From IMG/VR virus record IMGVR_UViG_3300029927_000055, positions 1 to 27,762 of that record: a stretch of DNA of 27,762 nt; one strand, 5' to 3'. The translations under genes and the position numbers were made by a program. The notes beneath the pieces are model-generated. The model was not told where the DNA came from. It searched no databases and saw only the letters and a list, made by a program, of their open reading frames with translations. The stretch is from a virus. Within the stretch, counting starts at the first letter, position 1. Each line of letters starts with the position of its first letter. Shown here piece by piece: positions 25,321-27,762 of this stretch.

Positions 25321-25439
25321 AATAGAGTCGAAACCACCAACATTCGTGTTCGAGTTCGAAGAATAGTTATTCAAATTGAGGGCGAAAACCCCAGCATTAG
25401 AAGAATTATTCCAATTCCCACCGACAATCGGCACGAGAC
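25321..25439 (-). repeat. DGR template repeat (TR)
   Basis: This 119-bp sequence aligns without gaps with 25902-26020 (offset 581). There are 19 differences. In 17 of them the TR coding-strand base is adenine, out of 25 adenines in TR. The other two (25395 and 25396) are at G and T. TR is rich in AAT and AAC codons if read in the VR frame (GGNWNNSSNAGVFALNLNN), the usual mutable design. It lies between the avd and reverse transcriptase genes and is transcribed on their strand. The surrounding 25232-25474 holds no other gene. Confidence 0.95.
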
Positions 25440-25474
25440 ACAAAGCATGTTAATGTGATAGCCCATTGAGTTAT

Positions 25475-25876
25475 TTAAAACTCTTTTAGTTCTTTTAGCT
25501 TGTTTATCCAAGCACCAATAATCTTACCTATTTCGTCTATAAGTCTCGATATAGCAAGGTATCTATGTTCAGGTTTAGCTACTTTTATGTTTTTAGCACC
25601 ATTCTTAAAAGCAAAATATTCAAGCTCATAAGCAAGATTTATCTGCATTCTAAGTTTTTCATGCTCAATATCAAGCATCGTTAAAGAGGTCTTTTTGTGA
25701 TACCTCTTTTGACACTCAGTAATTAAATCGTAAACGCGATATGCAGTATTTCTAATCCCATTAGATAAAGCATACTTCTCATACCGAGGGAAATGATTAA
25801 GATACATATTGAGTAACTTCATCATCTCCACAAACTTACGGTTCAAAACAACCTCTCCTTTACAAGCCTTTACCAT
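25475..25876 (-). CDS. avd: DGR accessory variability determinant (bAvd-like)
   Basis: 133 residues if started at ATG 25876. The helical core with TSLTMLDIEHEKLRMQINLA (about 63-82) matches bAvd proteins, four-helix bundles that form a positively charged pentamer and bind the reverse transcriptase and template RNA. The ATG has only a weak ribosome-binding site. TTG at 25846 is preceded by AAGGAG at 8 nt, so the true product may lack 10 residues (starting LNRKFVEMM). It lies 17 bp after the variable-protein gene and before TR. Confidence 0.88.
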   Translation of the reverse strand: MVKACKGEVVLNRKFVEMMKLLNMYLNHFPRYEKYALSNGIRNTAYRVYDLITECQKRYHKKTSLTMLDIEHEKLRMQINLAYELEYFAFKNGAKNIKVAKPEHRYLAISRLIDEIGKIIGAWINKLKELKEF

Positions 25877-25886
25877 TCGCTACCGC

Positions 25887-25901
25887 TCTCTATTACAGAG
25901 A
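25887..25901. other. Small hairpin abutting the 3' end of the VR
   Basis: TCTCT and AGAGA (5 bp, 5-base loop) border the last VR position (25902) on the outer side and include the stop codon of the variable protein. In Bordetella phage DGRs a cruciform just after the VR aids homing. This one is shorter, so the role is tentative. Confidence 0.35.
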
Positions 25902-27413
25902 AACAGAGGCGAAACCACCAACAGCCGTGCCCGAGATCGAAGAATAGTAAAGCAAACTGAGGGCGAAAACCCCAGACCTAGAAGAATCAGCCCAAGCCCC
26001 ACCGACAATCGGCACGAGACCATGTCTCATATATTTATAAATATAATCATTACCAAACTCTGTTGTACCTGTAGCATCTACACCAAGAGCCGTAGGAATT
26101 CCACAACTAGCCATCTTGTACTCTTTGGAGTTTGTATCAGTAGAAAAGTTTAAAACTGTATTTGTCCCACTTCCAAAATATACTGTTCCGCTATTGCTAT
26201 CTATAACCCCTGTCATATCTAGTAAATCATAGTTTGCACTATCAAGTAGGTTAGCAGATGTTAAACTATCTGCTCTTACAGATGTTTTTAATATTCTAAA
26301 ATATCTTGATGAATAAACACCATCAGTAGCAGAAATAGCTCTCTCAAGTGCTGTACCTACTGTAAAATTATCGGCATCGGTGACTGCTGTAACTGTATAA
26401 GCTGCTGTGTTATATGTAGAACCACTAGCTGGAGTCCCACCGAAGTAGATAACATCGTTTACAGCAAGTCCATGACCAACCATAGCTATTGCAGTACCAC
26501 CACTTGCAACACTAGCACCAGTTTTTGCAAGGTAGGTAAGTCCTGTAACAATCTTCCACATATTACCTGTCATATCTGCTATACCGCAGTCCTGACCATT
26601 GTGTGTAGTTTTTGCGAAATTTGAACCACTTCCCGTTAAAGAAGCATTGGAATAACCACTTGCTGTAAAAGTAACACTTGTATCATTTACATCACTGAGT
26701 GCATTAGCAAGATTTCCTTTTGGGAAGTATGGTAAGACATCATTATATGCACACAAAGCAGTCGATGCACCACTTTGGCTTTGAGCTAAAGCTATTAATT
26801 GCAGAGCAATCCATTCAAAAATAGTAGGTGTCTTATACCCATCAGCTCTACAAGCATCTATAAATCCTGCATAGTTATTTGCTGGTGCTGATACTAAAGC
26901 ACTAATAGGATTGTGAGCAGAGTTTGTAGATAGTGGATCTAAATTTTGTTTAGATACCATCTTCCCACCCTCATTTCCTGCCATGTATTTAAAATGCAGA
27001 AAACCATTTGGTGAGTCAATAAATGCTCTTGGCGTTACATTTCCTGTTACTGCAATAGGACTAATGCTTATAACATTACCTGTCATCTTGTATGTAAATG
27101 GAGCAATGTATTCAAGCACACTTCCTTTTAAGTCCATAATAAGACCATAGTTTGGATGTGCGACATCTGCATGACCTGTAAGCTTTACATATCCTGCGGG
27201 AACTAACTCATCTTTCATGGCAGCAACACCAAAGCCCATAGTTCCAGCTACACCGATATTATAAGCTGTGTCCTCTGGTAAAATATCAAAATTGATATCA
27301 ACTAACTTCTGTAAGCTCGCACCTGCATAGCTTAACTGTTCAAGGTCTGTACTTGTATCTGCAACTTCTTCAATTTTTCGAACAAGTGTATCTCTTGCAC
27401 TTTTTAAACCCAT
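25893..27413 (-). CDS. DGR variable protein, C-type-lectin/FGE-like receptor-binding protein
   Basis: 506 residues. The N-terminal part (about 1-170) is a separate beta-rich region. The C-terminal part has an FGE/C-type-lectin-like block with GIADMTGNMWKIVTG (277-291), a Gly/Ala/Thr-rich beta insert of about 75 residues (297-370), and the terminal variable region starting near LVPIVGG (466-472). The VR encodes residues 466-504. In DGR phages this fold displays mutable residues for receptor binding; a tail-fibre tip role is inferred here. AAGGAG lies before the ATG. The upstream gene encodes a repeat-rich fibre-like protein. Confidence 0.85.
   Translation of the reverse strand: MGLKSARDTLVRKIEEVADTSTDLEQLSYAGASLQKLVDINFDILPEDTAYNIGVAGTMGFGVAAMKDELVPAGYVKLTGHADVAHPNYGLIMDLKGSVLEYIAPFTYKMTGNVISISPIAVTGNVTPRAFIDSPNGFLHFKYMAGNEGGKMVSKQNLDPLSTNSAHNPISALVSAPANNYAGFIDACRADGYKTPTIFEWIALQLIALAQSQSGASTALCAYNDVLPYFPKGNLANALSDVNDTSVTFTASGYSNASLTGSGSNFAKTTHNGQDCGIADMTGNMWKIVTGLTYLAKTGASVASGGTAIAMVGHGLAVNDVIYFGGTPASGSTYNTAAYTVTAVTDADNFTVGTALERAISATDGVYSSRYFRILKTSVRADSLTSANLLDSANYDLLDMTGVIDSNSGTVYFGSGTNTVLNFSTDTNSKEYKMASCGIPTALGVDATGTTEFGNDYIYKYMRHGLVPIVGGAWADSSRSGVFALSLLYYSSISGTAVGGFASVSL
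25902..26020 (-). repeat. DGR variable repeat (VR)
   Basis: VR is the last part of the variable-protein gene. Compared with TR, residues changed are N473A, N475A, N476D, N479R, A480S, N486S, N488L, N489Y, N493I, N495G, N497A, D502A and I504V. All except A480S come from template adenines. The 14-bp block at 25910-25923 is identical to TR and would fit the homing-initiation end; the outermost differences at 25904 and 25909 could be adenine changes or cis-element differences. No second VR was seen in the window. Confidence 0.95.
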
Positions 27414-27467
27414 TTGTAACTCCTTATATTTTTTGAACAGTTTAAAGACATGTTTTTGGTCATCTGC

Positions 27468-27762
27468 TTATAGGTTTAAACCTATTCCGAAACTCTGCAT
27501 TTTAAATCTTCTAGCTACTTTAAAAGTATCACTATAGATGGTATTTACTTGATTATTTATATCATCAATTTTTAGATTTTTATATGTTTCTAAATCTGAA
27601 ATTTTTAAGTCTTTGTAAGCTTCTAAGTCTATGTTTTTCAAATCCTTATAGGCTTCTAGGTCCACTACTTTTGCATCTTTAAATGCTGTGAGTTGAGTCT
27701 CTTTTGTTGTTGTGTATGTGTCAAGGTCGACTACTTTTGCATCTTTAAATGCTGTGAGTTGA
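27468..27762 (-). CDS. C-terminal end of a fibre-like protein with 11-residue repeats (5' end beyond the window)
   Basis: The reading frame runs open from the right edge; the GTG at 27663-27665 is not needed as a start. The sequence repeats with an 11-residue period: DLEAYKDLKNI, DLEAYKDLKIS, DLETYKNLKID, then DINNQVNTIYS, with upstream VVDLDTYTTTK and ETQLTAFKDAK units (22-residue double period). Such hendecads form right-handed coiled coils as in phage fibres. It ends FGIGLNL. It lies 54 bp before the variable-protein gene and probably forms its shaft or attachment. Confidence 0.65.
   Translation of the reverse strand, partial: QLTAFKDAKVVDLDTYTTTKETQLTAFKDAKVVDLEAYKDLKNIDLEAYKDLKISDLETYKNLKIDDINNQVNTIYSDTFKVARRFKMQSFGIGLNL
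27661..27762. repeat. 66-bp direct repeat in the fibre-like gene
   Basis: Positions 27661-27696 and 27727-27762 are identical except at one base (27663/27729). The offset of 66 bp equals 22 residues or two 11-residue units. The window ends inside the second unit, so more copies may follow. Confidence 0.8.

Noticed and set aside
25219-25443. A 74-codon minus-strand frame across the TR that starts MCLVPIVGG
   Set aside because: It is open because TR mirrors the VR coding frame. It has no ribosome-binding site, overlaps the reverse transcriptase start and ends in sequence without family resemblance.
1-27762. CRISPR array or insertion sequence
   Set aside because: No regularly spaced repeats with unique spacers and no transposase were seen. 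The only direct repeats are intragenic or the 12-bp pair near the tRNA.

Overview
The window is the late (structural, lysis and host-recognition) part of a temperate podovirus-like prophage in an AT-rich bacterium. Every phage gene reads on the minus strand, so the phage order runs from right to left. At the left edge lies the 3' half of a tRNA with a CAT anticodon on the plus strand, followed by two GGTACC-containing direct repeats. This looks like one attachment end of the prophage. No integrase, large terminase or repressor is visible, so they are probably beyond the right edge. Composition and gene style suggest Campylobacterota (Sulfurimonas-like), but this is an inference from AT content and coding style, not a proof.

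Right to left: (1) 27762-25893 is a host-recognition module, made of the end of a fibre-like protein built from 11-residue repeats and a 506-residue C-type-lectin/FGE-like protein. (2) 25902-24182 is a complete diversity-generating retroelement (DGR): the variable repeat (VR) at the 3' end of the 506-residue gene, an avd gene, a template repeat (TR) and a DGR-type reverse transcriptase. Aligning TR and VR by hand over 119 bp gives 19 differences, 17 of them at template adenines, which is the signature of adenine-directed mutagenic homing. (3) 24197-22245 holds a small unknown gene and a lysis cassette: small membrane protein, holin, membrane-anchored coiled coil and T4-type lysozyme. (4) 22238-19974 holds virion-like proteins of unknown role. 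(5) 19885-13087 is the head module: scaffold-like protein, N4-gp56-type major capsid protein, small head proteins, adaptor-like protein, portal and an ejection-like protein. (6) 13010-825 is a single 4061-codon gene for a polyvalent protein combining an N6-adenine methyltransferase, an SNF2/DEAD-type helicase, an HEMAH metallopeptidase-like domain and a C-terminal phage large-polyvalent region. (7) 824-150 is a small-terminase-like gene next to the attachment end.

Non-coding signals stand out. A GC-containing box (CCCCACTTAATC followed by a T-tract) occurs twice, upstream of the scaffold gene and upstream of the giant gene, and probably marks two late promoters. The capsid gene is preceded by a hairpin of more than 30 bp whose mismatches become G-U pairs in the transcribed strand and whose loop can compete for one arm. 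The giant gene appears to start at TTG, with its ribosome-binding site buried in an 8-bp hairpin.

Together the genes describe a phage that makes its own capsid, injects or packages a very large DNA-modifying/helicase protein, lyses by a holin-lysozyme route and diversifies its receptor-binding protein. There is no gene-free stretch above 300 bases; the longest is the TR region between avd and the reverse transcriptase (25232-25474).
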